DNA from: Burkholderia ubonensis
Lineage (GTDB): Bacteria; Pseudomonadota; Gammaproteobacteria; Burkholderiales; Burkholderiaceae
Direction of reading: 5' to 3'
Length of the DNA: 64,000 bases
Assembly: GCF_001718695.1 (NCBI RefSeq)
Contig: NZ_CP013420.1
Location: forward strand, 2,976,001-3,040,000
The notes below the pieces were generated by a model, which did no database searches, was not told the origin of the DNA, and saw only the letters and a list, made by a program, of their open reading frames with translations. The position numbers and the translations under genes are program-made. Positions 1 through 10,837 of this stretch are shown here, one piece after another; the first letter of the stretch is position 1; each line of letters opens with the position of its first letter.

Positions 1-1150
1 CGGCGTGCATACGGCCGAAGGCTCGTGGGCGCCGGCGGCCAAGCGCTTCGTGCCGCGTTCGGACCTCGCCGTCTACAAGAAGCAAGTGTTCCGCGCGCCG
101 CTGCTCGGCGAAGCCGGCGCTGACCCGAAGACCTACGGCAAGACGCTGTTCGAGACCGACTCGGTGCGCGCGTGGGTCGATGACCGCGCGGGCGAGGACG
201 ACATCGTGATCGTGTCGTTCAAGTCGAAGATGAACACGATCGGCCCGAGCGTGATCGACGGCCTCGTGCAGGCGATCGAGCTCGCGGAGAAGGACTACAA
301 GGGCGTCGTGATCTGGCAGCCGACGTCGCTGAAGCTCGGCGCGCCGGGCGGCCCGTTCTCGGCGGGCGCGAACCTCGAAGAGGCGATGCCCGCGTTCATG
401 ATGGGCGGCGCGAAAGGCATCGAGCCGTTCGTGAAGAAGTTCCAGGACGGGATGATGCGCGTGAAGTACGCGAACGTGCCGGTCGTCGCGGCCGTGTCGG
501 GGATCGCGCTCGGCGGCGGGTGCGAGCTGATGCTGCACAGCGCGAAGCGCGTCGTGCACGTCGAGAGCTACATCGGCCTCGTCGAAGTGGGCGTCGGCCT
601 CGTGCCGGCGGGCGGCGGCCTGAAGGAAGCGGCGCTGCGCGCGGCGGATGCCGCTACCGCTGCGAACGCGACCACCGAGATCCTGAAGTTCGTCACGAAG
701 TCGTTCGAGAACGCGGCGATGGCGAAGGTGTCGGCCTCCGCGCACGATGCACGCGCGATGGGCTACGTGAAGCCGTCCGACACGATCGTGTTCAACGTGT
801 TCGAGCTGCTCGACACCGCGAAGAAGGAAGCGCGCGCGCTTGCCGACACCGGCTACCGCGCGCCGCTGAAGGCGAAGGACGTGCCGGTCGCGGGCCGCTC
901 GGCGATCGCGACGATCAAGGCATCGCTCGTCAACATGCGCGACGGCCGCTTCATCAGCGACCACGACTTCCTGATCGCGAGCCGCATCGCGGAAGCGGTG
1001 TGCGGCGGCGACGTCGAGGCGGGCAGCCTCGTCGACGAGGAATGGCTGCTGGCGCTCGAGCGCCGCGCGTTCGTCGACCTGCTCGGCACGCAGAAGACGC
1101 AGGAACGGATCATGGGCATGTTGCAGACCGGCAAGCCGGTGCGTAACTGA
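1..1150 (+). CDS. 3-hydroxyacyl-CoA dehydrogenase / enoyl-CoA hydratase, C-terminal part (5' end outside window)
   Basis: The reading frame is already open at base 2 and ends in TGA, so only the last ~382 residues are present. The visible part holds a crotonase (enoyl-CoA hydratase) domain: a GPFSAGANLEEAM segment and the oxyanion-loop stretch ALGGGCELML near visible residue 170, followed by a helical tail. In the Burkholderia-type multifunctional beta-oxidation protein the NAD-binding 3-hydroxyacyl-CoA dehydrogenase part comes first and the hydratase last, which fits this fragment. It hydrates trans-2-enoyl-CoA and oxidises the 3-hydroxy product. A thiolase gene starts 25 bp downstream, so the two are almost certainly one operon supplying the last three steps of the beta-oxidation cycle. 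The N-terminal domain is inferred, not seen. Confidence 0.88.
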   Translation, partial: GVHTAEGSWAPAAKRFVPRSDLAVYKKQVFRAPLLGEAGADPKTYGKTLFETDSVRAWVDDRAGEDDIVIVSFKSKMNTIGPSVIDGLVQAIELAEKDYKGVVIWQPTSLKLGAPGGPFSAGANLEEAMPAFMMGGAKGIEPFVKKFQDGMMRVKYANVPVVAAVSGIALGGGCELMLHSAKRVVHVESYIGLVEVGVGLVPAGGGLKEAALRAADAATAANATTEILKFVTKSFENAAMAKVSASAHDARAMGYVKPSDTIVFNVFELLDTAKKEARALADTGYRAPLKAKDVPVAGRSAIATIKASLVNMRDGRFISDHDFLIASRIAEAVCGGDVEAGSLVDEEWLLALERRAFVDLLGTQKTQERIMGMLQTGKPVRN

Positions 1151-1175
1151 GCGAGCAGACGACAAGGAGTCTGAA

Positions 1176-2375
<1,200 letters not shown>

Positions 2376-2396
2376 GCGAGGCGAACCAGCAGCACG

Positions 2397-2432
2397 ACGG
2401 TGCGCGGGCCACGAGCTCGCGCACCGTTTTTT
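2397..2432 (+). terminator. Rho-independent terminator after thiolase
   Basis: A perfect 10-bp stem (ACGGTGCGCG at 2397-2406 with CGCGCACCGT at 2418-2427) with an 11-base loop runs directly into six T residues. It separates the thiolase from the following enoyl-CoA hydratase gene, which therefore needs its own promoter or read-through. Confidence 0.85.
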
Positions 2433-2464
2433 CATTCGGAATGGATACAGCCAAGGAGACGCTT

Positions 2465-3232
2465 GTGACGGACATCCAGGTGGAACGCGCCGACGGCGTG
2501 ATGACGATCACCATTGCACGGCCGGCGAAAAAGAACGCGCTGACGGCCGCGATGTACCAGACGATGGCCGACGCGCTCGGCGAAGCGCAGGAGGACAAGG
2601 CGGTTCGCGCGATCCTGCTGCGCGGCAGCGACGGCATCTTCAGCGCGGGCAACGATCTCGAGGATTTCATCAAGGCGCCGCCGAAGGACGACAGCGCGCC
2701 GGTGTTCCAGTTTCTCGCGCGGATCAGCAGCGCGTCGAAACCGATCGTCGCCGCGGTGCCGGGCGTCGCGGTCGGCGTCGGCGTGACGATGCTGCTGCAT
2801 TGCGACCTCGTCTACGCAGCCGACACGGCGTCGTTCTCGCTGCCGTTCGTGCAGCTCGGGCTGTGCCCGGAGGCCGCGTCGAGCCTGCTGCTGCCGCGTC
2901 TCGCGGGGCATCAGGTCGCGGCCGAGAAACTGCTGCTCGGCGAGCCGTTCGACGCGCTCGAGGCGCACCGGATCGGCATCGTCAACCGCGTGCTGCCGGC
3001 GGCCGAGCTCGACGCGTTCGCGGCGAAGCAGGCGGCGAAGCTCGTCGCGCTGCCGGCCGCGTCGCTGCGCGTGACGAAGGCGCTGCTCAAGGATACCGGC
3101 GGCGTCGCGGTGGCCGCGCGGATGGCGGAGGAGGCTGCGCATTTCTCGGCGATGCTGCGCGGGCCGGAAGCCCGCGAGGCGATGGCCGCGTTCTTCGAGA
3201 AGCGCAAGCCGGATTTTCGGCAATTCGACTGA
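2465..3232 (+). CDS. enoyl-CoA hydratase/isomerase family protein
   Basis: A 255-residue stand-alone crotonase. The start is taken as GTG because AAGGAG at 2453-2458 lies 6 bases before it. An in-frame ATG at 2441 would add eight residues but puts this ribosome site inside the gene. Features seen: KKNALT near the N terminus, the first oxyanion element in SDGIFSAGNDLEDF, and the second in AVGVGVTMLL. The second replaces the usual GGGxxL with GVGVTM, as in some isomerase-type members. Substrate is unknown; it probably acts on an enoyl-CoA, given the beta-oxidation genes upstream. A terminator lies between it and the thiolase. Confidence 0.88.
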   Translation: MTDIQVERADGVMTITIARPAKKNALTAAMYQTMADALGEAQEDKAVRAILLRGSDGIFSAGNDLEDFIKAPPKDDSAPVFQFLARISSASKPIVAAVPGVAVGVGVTMLLHCDLVYAADTASFSLPFVQLGLCPEAASSLLLPRLAGHQVAAEKLLLGEPFDALEAHRIGIVNRVLPAAELDAFAAKQAAKLVALPAASLRVTKALLKDTGGVAVAARMAEEAAHFSAMLRGPEAREAMAAFFEKRKPDFRQFD

Positions 3233-3746
3233 TACGCGGCGCGAACGCTTCGCGATCCAGAACGAGCGCGCGGCCCGGCGCGGCCGAGCGGGACCCTCGG
3301 GCCGGCCGGCGGCTCGCCGCGCGGCCCGTCATCTGCGCGTAGGGAAGACGCGCCGAGCGGCATCTCGGTTCGATCCCGCATCGCCGCGCGTTCGCGTGGC
3401 ACGCCATACCGCGGCAATCGTCGCCGATCGCCGCGCGCGATCGTCCCCCATATCTACCGTGCTCCCCGCCGACACCCACGTCGCGGTGTAGCGCCTTCGC
3501 TCCTGCCCCCAGCCTGAACGCGGCCCCCCGCCGCGCCGCGAGCCCCGGCGAACGCGGCAACCGCCAAAAATCCCGCCCCGCCTACCGCGACCCGCTCCCG
3601 CTCGCAACGGCAAACCTTGTCCGCCGTCAAGTTGCGCTGCCGCAAATTTCCGTACAGTTCGCGGTCGGGTCGCCGCGGCCGGCTGCGTCGCGCGACGGCG
3701 GCGCGCGACCGGTGGTACTCCTCAACGACACTCAGGCAAACGAACC
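3233..3746. other. 514-bp intergenic region upstream of cyoABCD
   Basis: No convincing gene; the open frames here have poor codon character. It must hold the promoter of the cyo operon. The only structured element noticed is an inverted repeat, TTGCG-CTGC-CGCAA at 3632-3645, about 100 bp before cyoA. It could be a regulator site but matches no operator I can name with confidence. Confidence 0.5.
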
Positions 3747-4637
3747 ATGATCAGACGAATCACCGGCGGTGCGCGGGCGGCCCCCGTCATCGCGATACTG
3801 GCGGGGCTGGCCGGATGCAGCGACCTTCACGTGCTCGACCCCAAGGGCGCGGTGGGCGTCGCGGAGAAATCGCTGATCGCGACGGCCACGTGGGCGATGC
3901 TGATCGTCGTCGTGCCGGTGATCCTGCTGACGCTGTTCTTCGCGTGGCGCTACCGCGCGTCGAACCGCAGCGCGACCTATGCGCCGAACTGGTCGCACTC
4001 GACCGCGATCGAAGTCGTGATCTGGACGGTCCCGACGCTGATCATCCTGTTCCTCGGCGTGCTCACGTGGCGCACGACGCACGAACTCGACCCGTACCGG
4101 CCGCTCCAGTCGTCGGTCAAGCCGATCGACGTCGAAGTCGTCGCGCTCGACTGGAAGTGGCTGTTCATCTATCCGGAGTTCGGCATCGCGTCGGTGAACC
4201 AGCTCGCGATTCCGGTCGGCACGCCGGTGAATTTCCGCATCACGTCGGATTCGGTGATGAACTCGTTCTTCATCCCGCAGCTCGGCACCCAGGTCTACGC
4301 GATGGCCGGCATGCAGACGCGCCTGCACCTGATCGCCGACGAAGCGGGCGACTACGCGGGCGTGTCCGCCAACTACAGCGGCCGCGGCTTCTCCGACATG
4401 AAATTCCGCACGCTCGCTGAGCCGCGCGCGCAGTTCGACGCGTGGGTGCAGAAGGTGAAGGCGTCGTCCGACCGCCTCGACATGACCGTGTACGGCACGG
4501 TCGCGCAGCCGAGCGAGAAGGCGCCGGTGCGCTATTTCTCGTCGGTCGATCCGAAGCTGTTTCACAACATCATCGCGAAATACAACAACGGCCACGTCCT
4601 CGATCTGAAGGACGCCGCCTGTACGACGAAGGGGTAA
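3747..4637 (+). CDS. cyoA: cytochrome bo3 ubiquinol oxidase subunit II
   Basis: A 296-residue subunit II of the quinol-oxidising haem-copper oxidase. The N terminus is a lipoprotein signal ending LAGLAGC (lipidated Cys24). Two membrane helices follow (about residues 48-70 and 90-108), then the cupredoxin-like periplasmic domain with [16 protein letters not shown]. The Cu-A cysteines of cytochrome c oxidases are absent, as expected for a quinol oxidase. First gene of cyoABCD; three bases separate it from cyoB. The complex sits in the inner membrane, oxidises ubiquinol, reduces oxygen to water and pumps protons. Confidence 0.95.
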   Translation: MIRRITGGARAAPVIAILAGLAGCSDLHVLDPKGAVGVAEKSLIATATWAMLIVVVPVILLTLFFAWRYRASNRSATYAPNWSHSTAIEVVIWTVPTLIILFLGVLTWRTTHELDPYRPLQSSVKPIDVEVVALDWKWLFIYPEFGIASVNQLAIPVGTPVNFRITSDSVMNSFFIPQLGTQVYAMAGMQTRLHLIADEAGDYAGVSANYSGRGFSDMKFRTLAEPRAQFDAWVQKVKASSDRLDMTVYGTVAQPSEKAPVRYFSSVDPKLFHNIIAKYNNGHVLDLKDAACTTKG

Positions 4638-4640
4638 CGC

Positions 4641-6653
4641 ATGTTCGGCAAACTGACACTTTCGGCGATCCCGTTCGACCAGCCCATCATCATGGGGGCG
4701 AGCGCCTTCATGGGGCTCGTCGTGCTGGGCATCGTCGTCGCGCTGACGGTCACCGGCCGGTGGAAATGGCTATGGAGCGAATGGCTGACGTCGGTCGATC
4801 ACAAGAAGATCGGCGTGATGTACCTGGTCGTCGCGGTGCTGATGCTGCTGCGCGGCTTCGCGGACGCGGTCATGATGCGCCTGCAGCTCGCGCTCGCGTA
4901 CAACGGCCCCGGCTACCTGCCGCCGCATCACTATGACCAGATCTTCACCGCGCACGGCGTGATCATGATCTTCTTCATGGCGATGGCGCTGCTGGTCGCG
5001 TTCTTCAACCTGATCGTGCCGCTGCAGATCGGCGCGCGCGACGTCGCGTTCCCGTTCCTGAACTCGCTCTCCTTCTGGATGACGGCGGTCGCCGCGATCC
5101 TGATGAACATCTCGCTCGTGATCGGCGAATTCGCGCAGGTGGGCTGGCTCGCGTATCCGCCGCTCTCCGAGCTGCAGTTCAGCCCGGGCGTCGGCGTCGA
5201 CTACTACCTGTGGGCGCTGCAGATCTCCGGCGTCGGCACGCTGATCACGTCGATCAACTTCTTCGTGACGATCATCAAGATGCGCGCGCCGGGCATGACG
5301 CTGATGAAGATGCCGGTGTTCACGTGGACCGCGCTGTGCTCGAACGTGCTGATCATGGCGACGTTCCCGATCCTGGCGGTTGCGCTCGCGCTGCTCGGCC
5401 TCGATCGCTACCTCGACATGCACTTCTTCACGAACGATGCCGGCGGCAACGCGATGCTGTACCTGAACCTGATCTGGGCGTGGGGCCATCCGGAGGTGTA
5501 TATCCTCGTGCTGCCCGCGTTCGGCATCTATTCGGAAGTCATCGCGACGTTCGCGAAGAAGCCGCTGTTCGGCTACAAGACGATGGTATACGCGTCGTGC
5601 GCGATCATGGTGCTGGCGTTCCTCGTGTGGCTGCATCACTTCTTCACGATGGGATCGGGCGCCGACGTCAACGCGTTCTTCGGCATCATGACGATGATCA
5701 TCGCGATCCCGACCGGCGTGAAGATCTTCAACTGGCTGTTCACGATGTACCGCGGCCGCGTCGAGTTCACGGTGCCGGTGCTGTGGACGATCGGCTTCAT
5801 GGTCACGTTCACGCTCGGCGGGATGACCGGCGTGATGCTGGCGATTCCCGGCGCGGACTTCGTGCTGCACAACAGCCTGTTCCTGATCGCGCACTTCCAT
5901 AACACGATCATCGGCGGCGTCGTGTTCGGCTATTTCGCGGGCGTCCATTTCTGGTTCCCGAAGGTGTTCGGCTTCAAGCTCGACGAGAAGCAAGGCAAGC
6001 GCGCGTTCTGGTGCTGGCTCACCGGCTTCTACGTCGCGTTCATGCCGCTCTACGTGCTCGGCTTCATGGGCATGACGCGCCGCCTGAACCACTACGACAA
6101 CCCGGCATGGCAGCCGTGGCTGATCGCCGCCGCGTTCGGCGTGGCGCTGATCGCGATCGGCGTGCTGTTCCAGGTCGCATCGGTGTGGGTCGGCTGGCGC
6201 AACCGCGCGCAAGCGCAGTATCGCGACGTGACGGGCGACCCGTGGAACGGCCGCACGCTCGAATGGGCGACGTCGTCGCCGCCGGCCGTCTACAACTTCG
6301 CGGTGATTCCGGACGTGCATGAGCTCGACGAGCTCGCGTATCGCAAGGCGAAGGGCCTCGGCATCGGGCTCGGCAAGAACGTCACGTACCAGGACATCCA
6401 CATGCCGTCCAACACGAGCGCCGGCCTGTTCGTCGGCGTGTTCAGCCTGCTGCTCGGCTTCGCGCTCGTGTGGCACATCTGGTGGCTCGCGATCGCGTCG
6501 CTCGTCGGCATCGTCGCGACGGTGGTGCTGTACAGCGCGCAGGACAACGAAGGCTATTACATTCCGGCGGATACCGTCCGCAAGATCGAGGAACAACGCG
6601 CGGGCGTGCGGATGCGCGCGCCGTCGCCGGAAGCCGAACTGGAGGCGAACTGA
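4641..6653 (+). CDS. cyoB: cytochrome bo3 ubiquinol oxidase subunit I
   Basis: A 670-residue catalytic subunit with about 15 membrane helices, the usual length for CyoB. It carries the low-spin haem b, the high-spin haem o and Cu-B. Visible hallmarks are the [12 protein letters not shown] segment (haem b ligand), [15 protein letters not shown] with the Cu-B histidine and cross-linked tyrosine, and the later histidine pair in WLHHFFTMG. The stop codon overlaps the cyoC start (TGATG), a sign of translational coupling. Confidence 0.97.
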   Translation: MFGKLTLSAIPFDQPIIMGASAFMGLVVLGIVVALTVTGRWKWLWSEWLTSVDHKKIGVMYLVVAVLMLLRGFADAVMMRLQLALAYNGPGYLPPHHYDQIFTAHGVIMIFFMAMALLVAFFNLIVPLQIGARDVAFPFLNSLSFWMTAVAAILMNISLVIGEFAQVGWLAYPPLSELQFSPGVGVDYYLWALQISGVGTLITSINFFVTIIKMRAPGMTLMKMPVFTWTALCSNVLIMATFPILAVALALLGLDRYLDMHFFTNDAGGNAMLYLNLIWAWGHPEVYILVLPAFGIYSEVIATFAKKPLFGYKTMVYASCAIMVLAFLVWLHHFFTMGSGADVNAFFGIMTMIIAIPTGVKIFNWLFTMYRGRVEFTVPVLWTIGFMVTFTLGGMTGVMLAIPGADFVLHNSLFLIAHFHNTIIGGVVFGYFAGVHFWFPKVFGFKLDEKQGKRAFWCWLTGFYVAFMPLYVLGFMGMTRRLNHYDNPAWQPWLIAAAFGVALIAIGVLFQVASVWVGWRNRAQAQYRDVTGDPWNGRTLEWATSSPPAVYNFAVIPDVHELDELAYRKAKGLGIGLGKNVTYQDIHMPSNTSAGLFVGVFSLLLGFALVWHIWWLAIASLVGIVATVVLYSAQDNEGYYIPADTVRKIEEQRAGVRMRAPSPEAELEAN

Positions 6654-7264
6654 TGTCGTATCAATCTCTCACGGGCGGCGCCCGCCATCCGGCGGCGCAC
6701 CATCATCCGCCGTCGCATTCGGTGTTCGGCTTCTGGCTGTACCTGATGACCGACTGCGTGATCTTCGCATCGCTGTTCGCGACCTTCGCGGTGCTCGGCA
6801 ACCAGTTTGCGGGCGGCCCGACCGCGAAGGACCTGTTCGACATCCCGGGCGTCGCGCTCGAGACCGCCGCGCTGCTGCTCTCGAGCATCACGTACGGCTT
6901 CGCGATGCTCGGCGCGCAGCGCCGCCGGCGCGGCGCGGTGTTCGTCTGGCTCGCGGTGACGTTCGTGCTGGGCGTCGCGTTCCTCGCGATGGAGCTGCGC
7001 GAGTTCTCGCACCTGATCGCGGAGGGCGCGGGGCCCGGGCGCAGCGCGTTCCTGTCGGCGTTCTTCGCGCTGGTCGGCACGCACGGGCTGCACGTGGCCG
7101 TCGGCCTGTTGTGGATGGTCGTGCTCGTCGTGCAGATCGCCCGCGGCCCCGGCATGACGGAGCGCGACTTCCGGCGCCTCACCTGCCTGAGCCTCTTCTG
7201 GCACTTCCTCGACATCGTCTGGATCTGCGTGTTCTCCTTCGTCTATCTCGCGAGCGTGATCTAA
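6653..7264 (+). CDS. cyoC: cytochrome bo3 ubiquinol oxidase subunit III
   Basis: A 203-residue five-helix membrane protein of the haem-copper oxidase subunit III family. The ATG overlaps the cyoB stop codon. The N terminus contains an unusual histidine-rich stretch (HPAAHHHPPSH, residues 12-22) before the first helix. The conserved segments MELREFSHL and GTHGLHVAVGLLWM are present. It stabilises the complex and has no redox centre of its own. cyoD starts on the very next base after its stop codon. Confidence 0.95.
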   Translation: MSYQSLTGGARHPAAHHHPPSHSVFGFWLYLMTDCVIFASLFATFAVLGNQFAGGPTAKDLFDIPGVALETAALLLSSITYGFAMLGAQRRRRGAVFVWLAVTFVLGVAFLAMELREFSHLIAEGAGPGRSAFLSAFFALVGTHGLHVAVGLLWMVVLVVQIARGPGMTERDFRRLTCLSLFWHFLDIVWICVFSFVYLASVI

Positions 7265-7597
7265 ATGGCCCATTCGGAACTCATTCACCACGATGAAGCG
7301 CACGGCACGGCCGGCGGCTACATCGTCGGTTTCGTCCTGTCGGTGCTGCTCACGGCCGCGTCGTTCGGCCTCGTGATGGGCGGCGTGCTGGCGCCGAAAG
7401 CGGCGATCATCGCGCTCGCGGTGCTCGCGTTCGCGCAGATCCTCGTGCACCTCGTGTGCTTCCTGCACATGAACACGTCGTCGAGCCAGCGCTGGAACGT
7501 GATGGCGTTCAGCTACACGGTGCTCACCGCGCTGATCCTGATCGTCGGGACGCTGTGGGTGATGCACAACGTCAGCATGAACATGATGTCGCGGTAA
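7265..7597 (+). CDS. cyoD: cytochrome bo3 ubiquinol oxidase subunit IV
   Basis: A 110-residue small subunit with three predicted membrane helices and the family segment ILVHLVCFLHMN. The start follows the cyoC stop immediately. It is the last gene of the cyoABCD operon, and a GC-rich hairpin with a short T run follows about 60 bp later. No cyoE (haem o synthase) is in the operon, so that enzyme must be encoded elsewhere. Confidence 0.93.
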   Translation: MAHSELIHHDEAHGTAGGYIVGFVLSVLLTAASFGLVMGGVLAPKAAIIALAVLAFAQILVHLVCFLHMNTSSSQRWNVMAFSYTVLTALILIVGTLWVMHNVSMNMMSR

Positions 7598-7654
7598 CCG
7601 GCATCCCGTTCACGCATTCGCGCCGTGTCCTTGCACGGCTGGTTTTCTCTCGGG

Positions 7655-7676
7655 GGCGCGCGGTCTGCGCGCCTTT
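7655..7676 (+). terminator. probable terminator after cyoD
   Basis: The stem GGCGCGC (7655-7661) pairs with GCGCGCC (7667-7673) around a GGTCT loop and is followed by TTT. The T run is short and the hairpin lies only 7 bp before the desaturase start, so it could also reduce translation of that gene. Confidence 0.5.
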
Positions 7677-7683
7677 CTGCATC

Positions 7684-8850
7684 ATGGTCAATAACGATTC
7701 CCAGACACCCGTTCGCGCCGACGCGCCGATGCCGCATCGCAAGGTCATCCGCTCGTGGCTCGTGCCGTTCGCCGCGCGCGAGATCGTGCGCCCGATCCTC
7801 CTGCTCGTGCTCGACTACCTGCTGCTGTTCGCGGCGTTCGCGGGCGCGCTGCTGATCCCGTCGATCGGCGGCAAGGTCGTCTGCGGGATGGCGGCCGGCT
7901 TCATCACCGGGCGGCTCTTCATCATCGGGCACGATGCGTGCCACCAGAGCCTGACGCCCAACCGCCGGCTGAACCGCTGGCTCGGCCGCATCGCGTTCCT
8001 GCCGTCGCTGACGCCGTACAGCCTGTGGGAAGTCGGGCACAACGTGGTGCACCACGGCTACACGAACCTGAAGGGCTTCGATTTCGTGTGGGCGCCGCAT
8101 ACGCCGGCCGAATACGCGGCGCTGTCGCCGACGCGCCGGCTGCTGGACCGCATCTACCGAAGCGGCTGGGCGCCGGGGCTCTACTATCTCGTCGAGATCT
8201 GGTGGCTGCGGATGTATTTCCCGACCAAGACCTATATCGGCGCGTCGCGGCCCGTGTTCAGCCGCGACTGCCTGCTGGTGACCGGCTTCGCGGCCGCGTG
8301 GATCGCCGCCGTCGTGTGGGTCGCGCTGGCGACGCAGCAGTCCGTCGCGCTGCTGCTCGCGACCGGCGTGCTCGTGCCGTTCCTGTTCTGGTGCTCGATG
8401 ATCGGGTTCGTCGTCTACGTCCACCATACCGATCCGCGCATCGCGTGGCATGCGAACCGGGCCGAATGGTCGAACGCCGCGCCGTTCGTGTCGACCACGC
8501 TGCACCTGACGTTCCCGTTCGGCATCGGCGGCCTGCTGCATCACATCATGGAGCACACGGCCCACCACGTCGACATGAGCGTGCCGCTGTACCGGCTCAA
8601 GCCGGCGCAGGCGAAGCTGGAGGACATGCTGCCCGGGCGCATCGTCGTGCAGCGCTTCAGCTGGCGCTGGTATTTCGACACGGCCCGCCGCTGCAAGCTC
8701 TACGACACCGATCGCAAGCTCTGGACCGACTACCTCGGCAACCTGACGAGCGAGCCGGTGAGCGAGCCGGCGAGCGAGCCGTTGCCGCCGGCCGCCACGG
8801 ACGCACCGCCGGCCGCGGCGGCCGCCGCGCGCCCTCACGCAGTGTCGTAA
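7684..8850 (+). CDS. membrane fatty acid desaturase
   Basis: A 388-residue integral-membrane di-iron desaturase. All three histidine boxes are visible: HDACH (83-87), HNVVHH (119-124) and HTAHH (291-295), with four or more hydrophobic segments between them. Such enzymes put a double bond in acyl chains of membrane lipids, using oxygen and a reduced electron carrier. The C-terminal ~40 residues are low-complexity with a repeated SEP motif (VSEPASEPL), then alanine-rich, and are probably disordered. It follows cyoABCD on the same strand but after a likely terminator. Its 3' end overlaps the convergent fdhD by 16 bp. Exact substrate and position of desaturation cannot be read from the sequence. 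Confidence 0.88.
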   Translation: MVNNDSQTPVRADAPMPHRKVIRSWLVPFAAREIVRPILLLVLDYLLLFAAFAGALLIPSIGGKVVCGMAAGFITGRLFIIGHDACHQSLTPNRRLNRWLGRIAFLPSLTPYSLWEVGHNVVHHGYTNLKGFDFVWAPHTPAEYAALSPTRRLLDRIYRSGWAPGLYYLVEIWWLRMYFPTKTYIGASRPVFSRDCLLVTGFAAAWIAAVVWVALATQQSVALLLATGVLVPFLFWCSMIGFVVYVHHTDPRIAWHANRAEWSNAAPFVSTTLHLTFPFGIGGLLHHIMEHTAHHVDMSVPLYRLKPAQAKLEDMLPGRIVVQRFSWRWYFDTARRCKLYDTDRKLWTDYLGNLTSEPVSEPASEPLPPAATDAPPAAAAAARPHAVS

Positions 8851-9659
8851 TCCACGTAGCCGGTCTCGCGGCAGAAGCTGACGAGCCGCAGGCCGGCCTG
8901 CTGCGCGATCGCGATCGCGAGCGACGACGGCGCGGAGATCGTCGCGACCATCGGAATGCCGACGCGCGCCGCCTTGCGCACCAGCTCGTAGCTCGCGCGG
9001 CTCGACAGGAACACGAAGCCGTCGGTCGCGTCGGCGCGGGCGAGCACCAGCGAGCCGATCAGCTTGTCGAGCGCGTTGTGGCGGCCGACGTCCTCGAACG
9101 CCATCCGGATCGCGCCTGTTGCGTCGCACCACGCGGCCGCGTGCAGGCCGCCCGTCAGCCGCGTCAGCGCCTGATGGGCCGGCAGCTCGCCGGCGGCGCG
9201 CGCGAGCGCATCGGGCGCGAGGCGCGCGAGGAAGCCGGTATCGGGCACGCGCTCCGGCGCCAGGTCGAGCAGGTCGATGCTCTCGATCCCGCAGACGCCG
9301 CAGCCGGTGCGCCCGGCAAGTGCGCGGCGCTTGTCCTTCAGCGCGGCGAACGCCTGCTGCACGACTTCCAGGTGGACTTCGGCGTGCGGCAGCGGCGCGT
9401 CGGCGTGCAGGATCACCTCGATGTCCTTGATGTCGCTGCCGCGCGCGACGATCCCTTCCGAAATCGCGAAGCCGACCGCGAACGCCTCGAGGTCGCGCGG
9501 CGTGCACATCATCACCGCGTGCGAAATGCCGTTGAAGACGAGCGCGACCGGCCATTCCTGGCCGACGTGGTCGCGCGCCGTTTCGGCGGCGCCGCCGCGC
9601 GTGCGGCGCACGGACAGCTCGATCGCGCCGCGCGGTTCGGCGGATTCGGTCGGATTCAC
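8835..9659 (-). CDS. fdhD: formate dehydrogenase accessory sulfurtransferase FdhD
   Basis: A 274-residue FdhD. It carries sulfur from IscS to the molybdenum cofactor and is needed for active formate dehydrogenase. The key cysteine pair is in GRTGCGVCG. Other family landmarks are AFAVGFAISEGI, FEDVGRHNALDKLIG and FLSSRASYELV. No formate dehydrogenase gene is in the window, so the partner enzyme lies elsewhere. It is divergent from the nitrate-reductase-associated gene, with 125 bp between them, and its end overlaps the desaturase end. Confidence 0.94.
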   Translation of the reverse strand: MNPTESAEPRGAIELSVRRTRGGAAETARDHVGQEWPVALVFNGISHAVMMCTPRDLEAFAVGFAISEGIVARGSDIKDIEVILHADAPLPHAEVHLEVVQQAFAALKDKRRALAGRTGCGVCGIESIDLLDLAPERVPDTGFLARLAPDALARAAGELPAHQALTRLTGGLHAAAWCDATGAIRMAFEDVGRHNALDKLIGSLVLARADATDGFVFLSSRASYELVRKAARVGIPMVATISAPSSLAIAIAQQAGLRLVSFCRETGYVDYDTA

Positions 9660-9784
9660 TCAGACTCCCGTTCGGTTGACTGGCGCGGGGCCGGACGACG
9701 ATCGCGTCCGCCGTTCGTGCGCAGAGGTTCTAAAATACCTCAGGCAGGCCGGCCGCGCCGGCATCCGCCACTTCGGGTAATGCC

Positions 9785-10264
9785 ATGGGACTCAGCGACG
9801 TACCGTTGCTCTTCAATTTCGAACGCGAATCATCGGAAAATTTCACGTACATCCCGATGATCGTGCGCTTCAATCTCGACCGCTTCGGCTTGCGGATCTC
9901 GCTCGAGCAGTGGCAATTGCTGCCGCTCGAGGACCGCAAGCTGCTCGCCCGCTTCCCGGCGGACGACGACACCGCGATCGAGCCCAATTTCGACCACGCG
10001 CTGTTCGAGATGCTGCGCACGCACGCCGATCTCGAGCCGAGCTGGTTCCAGCCGGACGAGCAGCCGGCCTGGCGCGGCACCGAGCGGGTGCCGGACGCGC
10101 TGGTGCAGCAGAGCGCGCTGGCGGGGCTGCCGGCGCCGGACGTCGCGCAATGGCGGCGGCTCGCGCCGTTCCAGCGCTACGTGCTGATGAAGCTGTCCCG
10201 CAAGCCGAAGCTGAACCACGATTTTCTGCCGGCGATGCGGGAGTTCGGGCTGGCCGCGCGCTGA
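9785..10264 (+). CDS. nitrate reductase associated protein family
   Basis: A 159-residue soluble protein matching the small family named nitrate reductase associated protein: LFNFE near the N terminus, then YIPMIVRFNLDRFGLRIS, WQLLPLEDRKLLARFP and a C-terminal KLNHDFLPAMREFG. The biochemical role of the family is not established. Its divergent pairing with fdhD suggests a link to molybdoenzyme metabolism. A TAAAAT box at 9731-9736 could be its -10, but no good -35 is visible. The ATG is the only sensible start, as the family motif begins about ten residues later. Confidence 0.8.
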   Translation: MGLSDVPLLFNFERESSENFTYIPMIVRFNLDRFGLRISLEQWQLLPLEDRKLLARFPADDDTAIEPNFDHALFEMLRTHADLEPSWFQPDEQPAWRGTERVPDALVQQSALAGLPAPDVAQWRRLAPFQRYVLMKLSRKPKLNHDFLPAMREFGLAAR

Positions 10265-10296
10265 CGCGTGTCATGCCGCGCCAACGCGCGGCACGC

Positions 10297-10695
10297 TCAT
10301 TCCAGCGGCGGCAGCGGGCGCGGCTTGCGGTCCGGGCCGGTCGCGACGTAGGTGAGCGTCGCTTCGGTCACCTTCACGATTTCGCCCGCGAGGCGCATGC
10401 GCTGCGCATAGACCACGACGTCGACCGTGACCGACGTGTTGCCGGTGCGCGTGACGGTCGCATAGAAGCTCAGCAGGTCGCCGACGAACACCGGCTGCTT
10501 GAACACGAACGAATTGACCGCGACGGTCGCGACCCGGCCGTTCGCGCGCTGGCTCGCGGGGATCGAGCCGGCGATGTCGACCTGCGACATGATCCAGCCG
10601 CCGAACACGTCGCCGTGGACGTTGGCGTCGGACGGCTGCGGGACGACGCGCAACGCGGGCTGGTTTTGCGGGAGGGCGAGCGGGGAATCGGTCAT
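10297..10695 (-). CDS. acyl-CoA thioesterase, hotdog fold (YciA-like)
   Basis: A 132-residue single-hotdog thioesterase. Signature: ANVHGDVFGGWIMSQVDIAG, where the Asp of GDVFGG is the expected active-site residue, then FKQPVFVGDLLSFYATV. It hydrolyses acyl-CoA to free acid and CoA in the cytosol. The ATG at 10695 is chosen because homology begins right after it; an AGGA lies about 12 bases upstream. It is convergent with the nitrate-reductase-associated gene and divergent from the ABC exporter. Confidence 0.88.
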   Translation of the reverse strand: MTDSPLALPQNQPALRVVPQPSDANVHGDVFGGWIMSQVDIAGSIPASQRANGRVATVAVNSFVFKQPVFVGDLLSFYATVTRTGNTSVTVDVVVYAQRMRLAGEIVKVTEATLTYVATGPDRKPRPLPPLE

Positions 10696-10837
10696 GGCGA
10701 TGCTTTCATCCTGTAATAAAACGCACCGGCCCCCGCGCGCGGCCGGCGAGGCCGCCGACAGCGGCGCGAACCGGCTTCTGCGACAATACAACGTTCGCAA
10801 ATTGTACGAGAAAGCGGGCGAGCGGGCCGCCGCAGCC

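Noticed and set aside
4770..6596. 608-codon minus-strand frame opposite cyoB
   Set aside because: Composition dominated by Arg, His, Asp and Glu, with no domain; cyoB is certain on the other strand.
10275..10292. GC hairpin between the nitrate-reductase-associated gene and the thioesterase gene (GCCGCGC-CAAC-GCGCGGC)
   Set aside because: A good stem, but there is no T run on either strand, so I did not call it an intrinsic terminator.
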